Source: DATMRF01 sp035566435 (lineage in GTDB: Bacteria; Verrucomicrobiota; Verrucomicrobiia; Limisphaerales; UBA8199). From it: 64,000 nucleotides of DNA. Each line of letters opens with the position of its first letter. Position 1 is the first letter of the stretch. Shown one piece after another: positions 54,346 through 62,242 of the stretch. Below the pieces are notes generated by a model that made no database searches, was not told the DNA's origin, and was given only the letters and a program-made list of their open reading frames with translations. The stretch is taken from NCBI GenBank assembly GCA_035566435.1, contig DATMRF010000083.1, positions 111,068-175,067 of the forward strand. The letters run 5' to 3'. Position numbers and translations under genes: made by a program.

Positions 54346-55626
54346 TCAGGCGGGGCCTGGGTTGCGAGCTAATTCGAGCAAGCGCAGCGCTTCCGCATTT
54401 ACCCACCCTTTTTCCGGAAACGTGCTTCCCCACTCGGCTGGGGTTACGTCGAGTGCTTTGTGCCAACCGGGCGTCTCACACCAATCCAGGAATTTTCTCA
54501 GCGATGCACGCACCGTGGTCGACGCGCCTCGATCTAAGAGTTTCGCCGCCATCGAACCTTGATGCTTCCCATGGCTCACCACCGCGTTGAAGATGGGCGT
54601 GTGTCCGCCGAACCCTTCCGCATCGACTTTTGCCCGCGCATTCGCCCCCGCGCCATGTTCCAGCAGCAAATCGAAAATCTCCTCCTCATCGAAATCGATC
54701 GCGAGGTGTAGCAACGTTGTTCCATCAATCGGCGTCCAGTGCATTCCGGACCGTCCATCCTTGGCGCAACCCAGTTCGGGCGGATAAATCTCCAGGCGAC
54801 TGAATCGCCGATTGGTTAAGGCCGGATCTCGACGCAAAAATCCCTTCAGCTTCGTCACATCGCCGCGATGGAACGCCATCACCGGTGTGTCGGGCAAGGC
54901 GTAACCCTGCCGCGCGAAAATCTCCAACACCGCGTGCTTCCTGGCTGGGTTCCGCCCGTACGTTTCCAGGACCAACCCGAGCGGCGCGAGCCTGTTTCCC
55001 TCGCTATCGGTGAACGGAGCTCCCAGATCCGCAAGAAAGCCGAGCCCCGCCGGATTCAGCGTTTCGCACGCGCCCATCACGATGCCAGGCAGAAGCTTGG
55101 CCCCGTGCTCATGGAGCCAGCGCGCGCATTCCAGCTTCCCTTGAAGCAGCGCGCGGTCAAACGCATGCTGGTAATCCCGTGCCCCGAGGGAGGCGACCGC
55201 CTTGATGATTTGCAGCCTTCCAAGATTCGCGGCATGGCTCATCGGCGGTCCCCAATTCCCGCTCCACAAGGGGATGTGCAGCAGATTCGGGTTCGCGCGC
55301 AGGAGCCGCACCACCGTCTCGCGATCGTCCTGGTGAATTGCCTCCTGCAATAGCCCGGCAACTGTGTTCGCCGCGATCCGCTCCTTCAACTCCGCCCAAT
55401 TGGAAAACCCATACTCTCGCGCCACCACCAGCTGCGCATCGTTGAGGAGAAATTTTCCGGCAGAAATCGCGGCAGGGTCCGCTTTTTGAAATCGTGGATG
55501 CCGCCTCCCGATCCGCTCCAGGGCCTCAGGCAACCTGGCCCGCCATTCCTTCAACAACGCCCGCGCTTCCCGTTTCGGGACATCCAGATGGGGTCTGTCC
55601 GGCAGCCCCCGTGAAACCGTAGCCAT
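54346..55626 (-). CDS. Ankyrin-repeat protein
   Basis: Protein of 426 residues. After an N-terminal helical part with AREYGFSNWAELKERI (a motif frequently preceding bacterial ankyrin arrays), repeats appear: GLLQEAIHQDDRETVVRLLR, MSHAANLGRLQIIKAVASLGA, GTTLLHLAIDFDEEEIFDLLLEHGA and HTPIFNAVVSHGKHQGSMAAKLLDRGA. No signal peptide. Such proteins mediate protein contacts; partner unknown. Another ankyrin remnant of a different subtype is present at 61491. Confidence 0.82.
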   Translation of the reverse strand: MATVSRGLPDRPHLDVPKREARALLKEWRARLPEALERIGRRHPRFQKADPAAISAGKFLLNDAQLVVAREYGFSNWAELKERIAANTVAGLLQEAIHQDDRETVVRLLRANPNLLHIPLWSGNWGPPMSHAANLGRLQIIKAVASLGARDYQHAFDRALLQGKLECARWLHEHGAKLLPGIVMGACETLNPAGLGFLADLGAPFTDSEGNRLAPLGLVLETYGRNPARKHAVLEIFARQGYALPDTPVMAFHRGDVTKLKGFLRRDPALTNRRFSRLEIYPPELGCAKDGRSGMHWTPIDGTTLLHLAIDFDEEEIFDLLLEHGAGANARAKVDAEGFGGHTPIFNAVVSHGKHQGSMAAKLLDRGASTTVRASLRKFLDWCETPGWHKALDVTPAEWGSTFPEKGWVNAEALRLLELARNPGPA

Positions 55627-55794
55627 AACCTTACTTCCTCAATGCGCCCGTTCGTCCGCCAATTTCGGGCAAGAAAGCCAGGTTTCAATTGTTAGTAACA
55701 GACCGGTTGAGCTTGGCCCATTTCCGCGGACAGGATGCTTCCGGCAAGCAGCGCAATACTGCCCTGATTAGCTGCTCAAGCAAGGACGAATTTG

Positions 55795-55901
55795 GGGCCG
55801 GTCCGACTTGCGGATGGTGGGATTCGGGGCTGCCTCTCCCGCGAAGTGCCTGAGAAAATGTGGAAGGTTTTTTCAGCGGAATCCGTGCTATGGGCGAACC
55901 C
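55795..55901. repeat. 107-bp dispersed repeat, copy A
   Basis: Shares about four-fifths of its bases with 57594-57700 in the same orientation, from GGGCCGGTC through GATGGTGGGATT, AAGTGCCT and GAATCCGTGCTATGGG. It lies in a 507-bp gap (55627-56133) that holds no supported gene. Confidence 0.75.
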
Positions 55902-56133
55902 CTTTCCCCTTCCCCGTGAACTTTGAACGCATCACTCCATCCCGGCACAACTGCCTTGACAACCGAGCTTGATGGCCTATAGCCATTGAAGAGATGGAGC
56001 AAACCGCAACGAGTCCGCGGTTGTTGCATTGGTTCTGGCAACGACGCCCCGCTCATGTGACCAAGCTCGACCTCAGCCGTGAAGGGTCGGACTCCCCTTC
56101 CAGCTCAGGTCGAATGATTCTCGAGTAACGCTT

Positions 56134-57153
56134 ATGTCCGACGAACCCAAGAAAAGTAAAAAGCCCGTAGTCATCGCCGTCGTGTTGCTGCTGAGCGCTC
56201 TTGTGGCGGGAGGGTTATTCCTCAACTCGCGGCGCGCAAAGACCCCCAACCTGGCGCCAATCGCCGCCTTCCGCCTCGACTCCATCGATGAGACCAACCG
56301 GGTCGCCACCCTCTCGGATGGGGGCTCGCATGACCCGGACGGCACCGTCCAGAGCTGGCGCATCGACTGGGGCGATGGCAAGGAGGAAACCCTCGCCTCG
56401 ATGCCGCAAAAGCAGGCCCACACCTACGCCTCCGAAGGCGAATACACAATCGCTCTCTGGTGCGTCGACAACCTCGGTGCCACCAGCAGCCCGCCGGCCA
56501 TGACCAACATCACCTTCGATTTCCTCAAGCGCCAAAGGGCGCTCGAGCTGGCACAGGCCGAGGCCAAGCGCCAGGCGGAGGCGAAGCTGGAGGCCGAGAG
56601 GCTCAAGGAGGAAGAAGCCAGGAAGCAGGCCGAACGTCTTGAAGCGGAGCGAAAAAAGCAAATGGAACTCGCCGCCCTCGAAGCTCAGAAAGCCAGGGAG
56701 CAACAAGAGGTGGAAGCCAGGCGGAAGGCTGAGGCCGAGCTCGCGGAGCAGAAACCGAAAGAGGCTGCGACACCCCCGCCGACCCCGCTGGCGGCAGCGC
56801 TGCCAGACGATTCCTCTTCCCTACGAGTCATCTTTACTCCACCCCAATCCACCCTGGGCGAGTTTCAGATTTCAAAAGAAGGAACCGAAGGCAAGGGCAA
56901 CGATGGCAATCTCCTGGTGGTGCTCATTGTACGTTGCGTCAACTTCCCGGATACCGCTATCCCGAATTCGGATTGGCAAATCGACGGCAAGGACACCCAC
57001 GTTCAGTCGAGCCGGATTCGGGCATCCCTTTCCCCGGGACGACACGAAGTTACGGCACATTTCTCGCCTAAGGCGGGCTCACAGCCAACGCAAATAAAAG
57101 CGGCCGTCACGGTCGACGCAACCGGCGAGTGCGTCGTTACTCCCATGAAGTAG
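56134..57153 (+). CDS. Membrane-anchored PKD-like protein with coiled coil
   Basis: Protein of 339 residues. A transmembrane helix follows the basic start (VVIAVVLLLSALVAGGLFL, about 12-30), then a PKD-like domain with SHDPDGTVQSWRIDWGDGKEET and HTYASEGEYTIALWCVD (about 64-108). Residues about 125-205 are an Ala/Glu/Lys/Arg coiled coil (QAEAKRQAEAKLEAERLKEEE), and a C-terminal beta domain (about 225-339) is unrecognised. The layout suggests a spacer projecting from the cell membrane. Both sides carry copies of the same 107-bp repeat. Confidence 0.75.
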   Translation: MSDEPKKSKKPVVIAVVLLLSALVAGGLFLNSRRAKTPNLAPIAAFRLDSIDETNRVATLSDGGSHDPDGTVQSWRIDWGDGKEETLASMPQKQAHTYASEGEYTIALWCVDNLGATSSPPAMTNITFDFLKRQRALELAQAEAKRQAEAKLEAERLKEEEARKQAERLEAERKKQMELAALEAQKAREQQEVEARRKAEAELAEQKPKEAATPPPTPLAAALPDDSSSLRVIFTPPQSTLGEFQISKEGTEGKGNDGNLLVVLIVRCVNFPDTAIPNSDWQIDGKDTHVQSSRIRASLSPGRHEVTAHFSPKAGSQPTQIKAAVTVDATGECVVTPMK

Positions 57154-57165
57154 GACGCAGGGTAC

Positions 57166-57240
57166 GGGACTGAGGGACTACGGGACTACGGGACTGAGGG
57201 ACTACGGGACTGCGGGACTGCGGGACTACGGGACGCAGGG
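57166..57240. repeat. Tandem array of nine 8-bp GGGACTNN units
   Basis: Units GGGACTGA, GGGACTAC and GGGACTGC run without interruption from 57166 to 57237, starting 13 bases after the stop of the PKD-like gene. A GTGCTACA-type array follows at 57489-57574. The rest of the 57154-57703 gap holds no supported gene. Confidence 0.8.
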
Positions 57241-57593
57241 CTGAAATTCTTCCGGGGGGGTGAGTTTTGCACAGCAGTGCGAAAAGAAAAAAATCTGTGT
57301 TCGGATAGCCTCGGATAGTCGCGGACAGGTTGGGACGGATGCCTGGATTGGAATCGTGAGCCCCTTTCCCGTTGCGGGAATTCAAGTCGAAGTTGGTCGC
57401 AGTAAGTCGAAGTCGGGGTGGGGATGGATACCGAGCGGAGTCGGGCGGAGGAGCGGGTGCCGGGGGAGGGGGGTGTATGGGGCTCCAGGGTGCTACAGTG
57501 CTACAACCCGCATAAAACCGAGTGATTTTGCACCGTTGGGGTGCTACAAAGGTGCTACAGGGGTGTTACAAAGGCTGACCGCGGGCGATTTCC

Positions 57594-57700
57594 GGGCCGG
57601 TCAGACTTGGGGATGGTGGGATTGGGAGCTGCCTCTCCTTCGAAGTGCCTCAGAAAATGACGAGAGTTCTTTCGGCCGAATCCGTGCTATGGGTTGACCC
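57594..57700. repeat. 107-bp dispersed repeat, copy B
   Basis: Direct copy of 55795-55901, ending three bases before the 3' end of the minus-strand beta-helix gene. Confidence 0.75.
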
Positions 57701-57703
57701 TGC

Positions 57704-59197
57704 TCACGGCTGCGCAACGGTCTTGATTCGGTAAAATCGCCATGTCGCCCCGACCAACGAGTTCGTATCCGTGTAGGACATCACGGACGCCACTCCAGAC
57801 GGTCCAGGATCGGTTTCTTCGCCTGGCGCTCGAACGATATCTGTAAACACACCATTAAACCCGCCCAGGCTGTCGCCGTTACTATATTGGACGCGATACT
57901 GCACCCCGCCGCTCGAGACCCAGGTCAAGACCGGTTGGGTATTGCCATTCACGATCAGTGAGAGCTGTTTCGCCCGGGTTGGGCTCCATTCAAACGCCCC
58001 CAAATCGACCTGGTTGGTTCCATTGCCGCCGCGGTTATAGGGCCGCGAGGCGTAGTCAAAGTCGTTGGTCGGAGCGTCCGAGTTAAGTCCGGCATCAATC
58101 GCCGGCGAGGTGCTCCGCAAACGGTAATCCTTCAACGCCGGGTTCAAAAACAGCGGGTCGGCGGAGATGTTGCCGTTCGTGCCGACCGGATTCGCGCCGA
58201 GTCCGCCAAAGGCCTGGCCGGAAGGCGCGAACAGATCGTTGAAGCGGATGATGGGCTGGTTCGTGTCATTGAAGCTCCCGATGTAAAGGGCTGTTTGGCT
58301 GCCGGCAGCGACGATGATGTTGTTCGCGACCAGGGCGGCTTTGTCGAACCCATCACTGTAAACGCCCAAACCGGTCGTGGCAGAGTTGTTTACGATCGTA
58401 TTGTTGACCACGTAAGGCCCCCGGCGCCCCGACGGCACCAGAACGTAAATCCCGCCCCCGCTCGCCGCGCTGTTGCTCACGATGACATTGTTGACGATGG
58501 TCGCATCGCCGTAGTTGACAATATCGATCCCGCCGCCCTCGCTGCTGGTATTCCAACCGATTAGGTTTTCCCGAATGATGGGGGTCCCCGAGGCGAACAA
58601 TTCGATGCCTCCGCCGTGACCCGTGGTCGAATTATTGGTGATGATATTATGCACCAGCTCCGCGGACGCCGCCCCCGCGACCAGAATCCCCGCGCCGTTG
58701 TCTCCCGAGCAGCCGGTCTTCGGGGTGTTTCCCGCGATGATGTTGCTGATAATCAGCGGCGAGCAAAACTCGACATCGATGCCGACTCCGCCGGCGCACA
58801 GCACGTTCGAAATGATGATGTTGCCCGCGATCCTCACCGAAGCCCCGGACAGGTAGAGCCCGCCGTTGCCGTTCCGCAGTGTAAAGCCCTGCAAACCCGC
58901 GGTTCTCCCCAGGCTCCCCGTTATCGTCGCCACTCGGTTGGAGCGGCCCCCATCGATGATCGTCGTTTCGGGCCCGGACTCGCTCATGACCACAATGTTC
59001 TTGGAGAAACTGATTCCCTCGTAGTAAATGCCTGGGCTCACCAGCACCGTATCGCCGCTCGCCGCCGTGCCGATCCCCTGTTGAATCGTGGGCTGGTCGG
59101 CCGGGACACGGATTTGTGCCGCTCGTGCCGGCAGGCAACACAGCGCCGCACTGACAATTAGAAAAGGGACAAGCCATCGCACCATGGTTTTGAGCAT
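57704..59197 (-). CDS. Secreted right-handed parallel beta-helix protein
   Basis: Protein of 497 residues with a signal peptide (WLVPFLIVSAALCCLPARA). The mature protein opens IRVPADQPTIQQGIGTAASGDTVLVSPG, the standard entry into a pectate-lyase-like/NosD-like helix, then Asn-rich turns (IAGNIIISNVLC, ELVHNIITNNSTTGHGGGIELF, NNVIVSNSAASGGGI) and a closing choice-of-anchor-like region DYRLRSTSPAIDAGLNSDAP. The tail contains LTWVSSGGVQYRVQYS and ATWRFYRIKTV, a small module shared in outline with other secreted proteins here. No catalytic residues identified. Confidence 0.8.
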   Translation of the reverse strand: MLKTMVRWLVPFLIVSAALCCLPARAAQIRVPADQPTIQQGIGTAASGDTVLVSPGIYYEGISFSKNIVVMSESGPETTIIDGGRSNRVATITGSLGRTAGLQGFTLRNGNGGLYLSGASVRIAGNIIISNVLCAGGVGIDVEFCSPLIISNIIAGNTPKTGCSGDNGAGILVAGAASAELVHNIITNNSTTGHGGGIELFASGTPIIRENLIGWNTSSEGGGIDIVNYGDATIVNNVIVSNSAASGGGIYVLVPSGRRGPYVVNNTIVNNSATTGLGVYSDGFDKAALVANNIIVAAGSQTALYIGSFNDTNQPIIRFNDLFAPSGQAFGGLGANPVGTNGNISADPLFLNPALKDYRLRSTSPAIDAGLNSDAPTNDFDYASRPYNRGGNGTNQVDLGAFEWSPTRAKQLSLIVNGNTQPVLTWVSSGGVQYRVQYSNGDSLGGFNGVFTDIVRAPGEETDPGPSGVASVMSYTDTNSLVGATWRFYRIKTVAQP

Positions 59198-59370
59198 GGC
59201 GGCCCGAGCCGATTTGTGTCAAGCGCGACGCACAGGGCCTGTTGGTTGCAGCGCTCCCTTCCGCCTTCTGACCTCTGGCCGCTGACCTCTGATTACTTAT
59301 TCCTGACCTGATTACTGATAACTGGTTACTGGCCACTGGTCTTTCCCAACTCTCAACTCTCAACCATCAA

Positions 59371-59559
59371 CTCCTTCTGTCCGACCTCCGCTCTGTCTTC
59401 ACGCGGTCCCGCGCCGACCGCCTTTTCTCCACCCTGCTGGTCGATAGCCTGCGCGCTCTGCCGAACCGCCCCTGGTCCGGGGCCAACAACCGTGACATGC
59501 CCATCACTCAAGCCCGCCTCGCTCGCGAGCTTGCCCAAGACGAGGAACTCCGCGCCTTC
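59371..59559 (+). pseudogene. Remnant of a DUF3631-type domain
   Basis: The plus-strand frame reads LLLSDLRSVFTRSRADRLFS, LLVDSLRALPNRPW and MPITQARLARELAQ, which resembles the DUF3631 region of phage/plasmid-type primase-helicase proteins. No start or preceding domain is present, and similarity stops after about 63 residues. The rest of the gap 59198-59651 shows no gene. Confidence 0.4.
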
Positions 59560-59651
59560 GGACTCCACCTTTGTGTTCTGGCGCGGGGAGGCCGCAGCGG
59601 GGTCTGCCTGGAGGGCTTTGGGTTGTTCGGATTCTGTCACGGGTTCTCGGG

Positions 59652-60176
59652 TCAGATCTTATACTGGTCGGCATCGACCCACCCTGAGGCGGTTTTGATT
59701 GTGTAGTCAGACCCCGCGCGCCCGAGGTAAACGTGTTGGTGAACGAGGGCGCCGTTTTCGGCGCGGGTCTCCGGTGCTCCGACCAAGAGCTTCTGGAGGC
59801 GCTCGAATGGGATTATGAATATTGTATCGGCGCTGCCGCAGCCGAAGGCTACGAAGGAATTTTTTGCTTGGCTGAGGAACTCGATCTGGTTGGCCCGTAG
59901 GCCGTACCAGAAGTACTCCTCTCCCTGGGGGTATGGGTAAACTTTTGAGTTGAGGAGAACAAGATGGGTGGTTTTGTCGGAGCTCGAGTAAGTCACCTTT
60001 CCGGTTTTGATGAACTTCTTGCCGAGCTTTTCGCTGATGCGGTTGATGCAGTCCTCGTAGAATCTGACCGGAGAGGTGTGGCCCTTGGCTTGCTCGGGGG
60101 CCCGGGTGGGCGCGCCGGGCGCGGCCGCAACGGCGGGGTGTAACGGTGGTGGCTCGGGTGGGGGATTCGGGGGCTT
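59652..60176 (-). pseudogene. 5'-truncated gene of unknown function, interrupted by REP repeats
   Basis: The frame is open for 175 codons from a stop inside the REP repeat. Residues after the proline-rich part look protein-like: SPVRFYEDCINRISEKLGKK, FWYGLRANQIEFLSQAKNSF, VAFGCGSADTIFIIPFERLQ. The 5' end runs directly into the repeat and offers no plausible start except an internal GTG at 59996. I do not recognise the family. Confidence 0.5.
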
Positions 60177-60261
60177 TCAGCCCTGGGATTCGGAGAGCTG
60201 ACGACCGTGAGGAATCGGGGGCTTTCAGAACTGCAGATCGCGGGACTGAAAGCCCGCGATT
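60171..60261. repeat. REP-like repeats next to the RAYT gene, left side
   Basis: Contains GGGCTTTCAGCCCTGG at 60171 and a hairpin AATCGGGGGCTTTCAG (60213-60228) with CTGAAAGCCCGCGATT (60246-60261), 15 of 16 positions pairing. The direct copy on the other side of the transposase is at 60830-60868. Confidence 0.8.
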
Positions 60262-60274
60262 CCCGTCACCCATT

Positions 60275-60727
60275 TCAATCCCACGCATAGCGTTCGTCCA
60301 ATGGTCTTCCGTTCTTCTGGCAAAACCGCCGATATTCCGTCTGGAAATCCTCCTGTTCGTGGTGCTTCGCCTGGTCGCGGATGTATTCCCGCACCGCCTC
60401 AACGTGCATCGGGCTGACGCTGAAGTCTCCGTATCCGGTCTGCCAGGCGAAATCGGCATACCACGCGCTCTGGCCCTTGATCCAGCCCGAGGACGAGCTC
60501 TTCACCTGCTCGACGATCCTGGCAGGGGCGTGGTTCTTGGATTGCGCGAACAGGAGGTGGATGTGGTCGCGGACGGAATTGATCTCGATGAGGGGTGAAT
60601 CGTGGTTTTTGAGAATTCCAGTGATGTAGGCGTGAAGTTGCTCGCGTTCCTCGTCGCGGAGGAGTGGTCGGCGGTGCTTCGTGCTGAACACAAGGTGGAC
60701 GACGATGTTGGCGAGGGATTGGGACAT
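60275..60727 (-). CDS. REP-associated tyrosine transposase (RAYT, IS200/IS605-like)
   Basis: Complete 150-residue Y1-type transposase. The HUH pair is His55 and His57 in VRDHIHLLF, the catalytic Tyr115 is in VREYIRDQAKHH, and the opening NIVVHLVFSTKHRRPLL is family-typical. RAYTs act on single-stranded REP hairpins. It is flanked on both sides by GGGCTTTCAGCCCTG REP-like sequences, and not by IS ends or a TnpB gene, which marks it as a domesticated-type RAYT and not an IS200 copy. Confidence 0.92.
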   Translation of the reverse strand: MSQSLANIVVHLVFSTKHRRPLLRDEEREQLHAYITGILKNHDSPLIEINSVRDHIHLLFAQSKNHAPARIVEQVKSSSSGWIKGQSAWYADFAWQTGYGDFSVSPMHVEAVREYIRDQAKHHEQEDFQTEYRRFCQKNGRPLDERYAWD

Positions 60728-60829
60728 AAGGTGGCGGCCTTACAGGGCTGGGGACTGGGGAGATTTGTGGGGACGGTTGACCTGGGCCTCCGCTCGTCGG
60801 ACTCGCTCCAGCCCAGGCTATCACATTGC

Positions 60830-60868
60830 GGGCTTTCAGCCCTGCGATTCGGAGAACTGACGGCCGCG
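60830..60868. repeat. REP-like repeat, right side of the RAYT gene
   Basis: GGGCTTTCAGCCCTGCGATTCGG continues to 60868 and matches 60171-60209 with few differences in direct orientation, 103 bases upstream of the RAYT start codon. Confidence 0.8.
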
Positions 60869-61295
60869 CCGCGTGTGCGTTGGAGGACCTAGTCGGGCCC
60901 GGCGCCACGGCGGGGTGGCCCGAGAGGGTAACCTTGGCGACCAAAAGTTGTGAGCAGGTTCCGCCCATGACGAAAAGTCACGCAATGGTGCTCCGGGACG
61001 GCGGGGATTGCAGCAGGAAAAAGCGGGTGTTTCTTGGGGCGAGCCACAGCGGGGCGGTGGTCACGATGGACAAGGTTTGTGGTGCAGATGGCAAGGAATG
61101 TTGAGGCGGGGTTCGGGGTTCTGAGTTGTCAGCCGCGAGGCGGCATAAGAGGTCGCAAAAGCGGAGGGTTGGACGGGAATTCTTGAGCTCAAAAGGAGAG
61201 GAGATCGAAGATGCATTTCACGATACAATGCATCGTTTACAAGATGCGGGTGGGTTGGGCTTAATAACGGGTGCCGCTGTGGCGGAGGGCGGGGA

Positions 61296-61355
61296 AACCG
61301 CTGAAGCGGTTAAGCAAGCTTGTAAGCACGTTGGGCACCTTGCTGAAGCAAGGTG
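61296..61355. repeat. Two hairpins with TGAA loops in a 760-bp gap
   Basis: AACCGC-TGAA-GCGGTT (61296-61311) and CACCTTGC-TGAA-GCAAGGTG (61336-61355) are perfect stems with the same tetraloop. An inverted GATGCAT/ATGCATC pair lies at 61210-61234. The remaining 60869-61490 stretch shows no supported gene. Confidence 0.6.
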
Positions 61356-61490
61356 TTAATGAGACGCGCGGACCGGGAGGCTAAATGCCAGCCAAAGATA
61401 TTTGAAATTTCTGACCGCGGATTACGCGGATTACACGAATAGAGCTTCAAAAGGTGAGAGATCTTTTTCACAATTATCACTCAGTAGAAT

Positions 61491-61691
61491 CTAATCCGGA
61501 ACACCGTGTGAACGGAGCATTACGCGCACGGCATCAGTACCGCCGAGGTTGGCAGGTGGCCTGGCGCCAGCGTGGAGCAGGGCTTCGACGGTTGCCGCGT
61601 AGTCTCCGGTCTGGTGATACCACCCGGGTTCCGAACCATGAATCGCCCAACCGAGCGGCGCCGCGTGAAAGTCGCTATCCTGCAGTTCCAT
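61491..61691 (-). pseudogene. C-terminal remnant of an ankyrin-repeat protein
   Basis: 66 codons reading DSDFHAAPLGWAIHGSEPGW, TGDYAATVEALLHAGARPP and GTDAVRVMLRSHG match the closing repeats of a class of bacterial ankyrin proteins. A stop lies 13 codons upstream of the ATG, and no preceding repeats are found. Confidence 0.55.
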
Positions 61692-61769
61692 CCTAATCTC
61701 CGCTTTAGCCGTGTGACGGTTCTATTTGTGTCTTGTGAGCTGTATTGTTAATTCCTCTAAACTTATCGT

Positions 61770-62135
61770 TTATGCATCCTTAATGAGGAGGTGAAGAGGA
61801 GTCAAGGGACTAAGCTCCGTGAATTCGAACTCCATCAGCTTAGCCTGGCCGAGAGGCAGTTCATCCAACAAGGCCCGCGCTTCTTCAATGGTTGTAACAT
61901 TCATGAGAAATACGGGGCCTTTCTGATCCTGGCGAGCCCACCATTGGTCGATCTTACCTGCCAAATACAGTTTGAGCGTCGCCGGAACTTCCTTCGGAAA
62001 GATCGCCTTCAGCTGATCCAGCGTGGGAGGGGATATGAATCGCCCTGTAGCGAGAATTTTGGTTGTCGGACTTGCCGGAAAAGGGCGTTTGGGTTTTTCG
62101 GTGGTTTCCGCGATTTTGTCTTGGGATTTATCCAT
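61770..62135 (-). CDS. Small muconolactone-isomerase/YCII-like protein
   Basis: Protein of 121 residues. The core LKLYLAGKIDQWWARQ, GPVFLMNVTTIEEARALLDELPLGQAKLMEFEFTEL has the beta-alpha-beta layout of dimeric alpha/beta-barrel proteins (muconolactone-isomerase-like/YCII-like). The first 30 residues are polar. It lies 107 bases downstream of emrB on the same strand and may be part of that efflux operon. Enzymatic role unknown. Confidence 0.65.
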   Translation of the reverse strand: MDKSQDKIAETTEKPKRPFPASPTTKILATGRFISPPTLDQLKAIFPKEVPATLKLYLAGKIDQWWARQDQKGPVFLMNVTTIEEARALLDELPLGQAKLMEFEFTELSPLTPLHLLIKDA

Positions 62136-62242
62136 AATTTAACTCTTTATTTGAGGTTGATGTTTTATGTTCATCAGGCAAAGGTTGGTTGTTTTTCAGC
62201 GCCCTGTTCTCGTTGCAGCCGCTGCCGCCTTTCAATCGCCTT

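Noticed and set aside
60275..60727. Active IS200/IS605 insertion sequence
   Set aside because: No TnpB partner or IS200-type ends; flanking REP-like repeats point to a RAYT instead.
61126..61359. 77-codon plus-strand frame
   Set aside because: Its second half is formed by the TGAA-loop hairpins; no family similarity or ribosome site.
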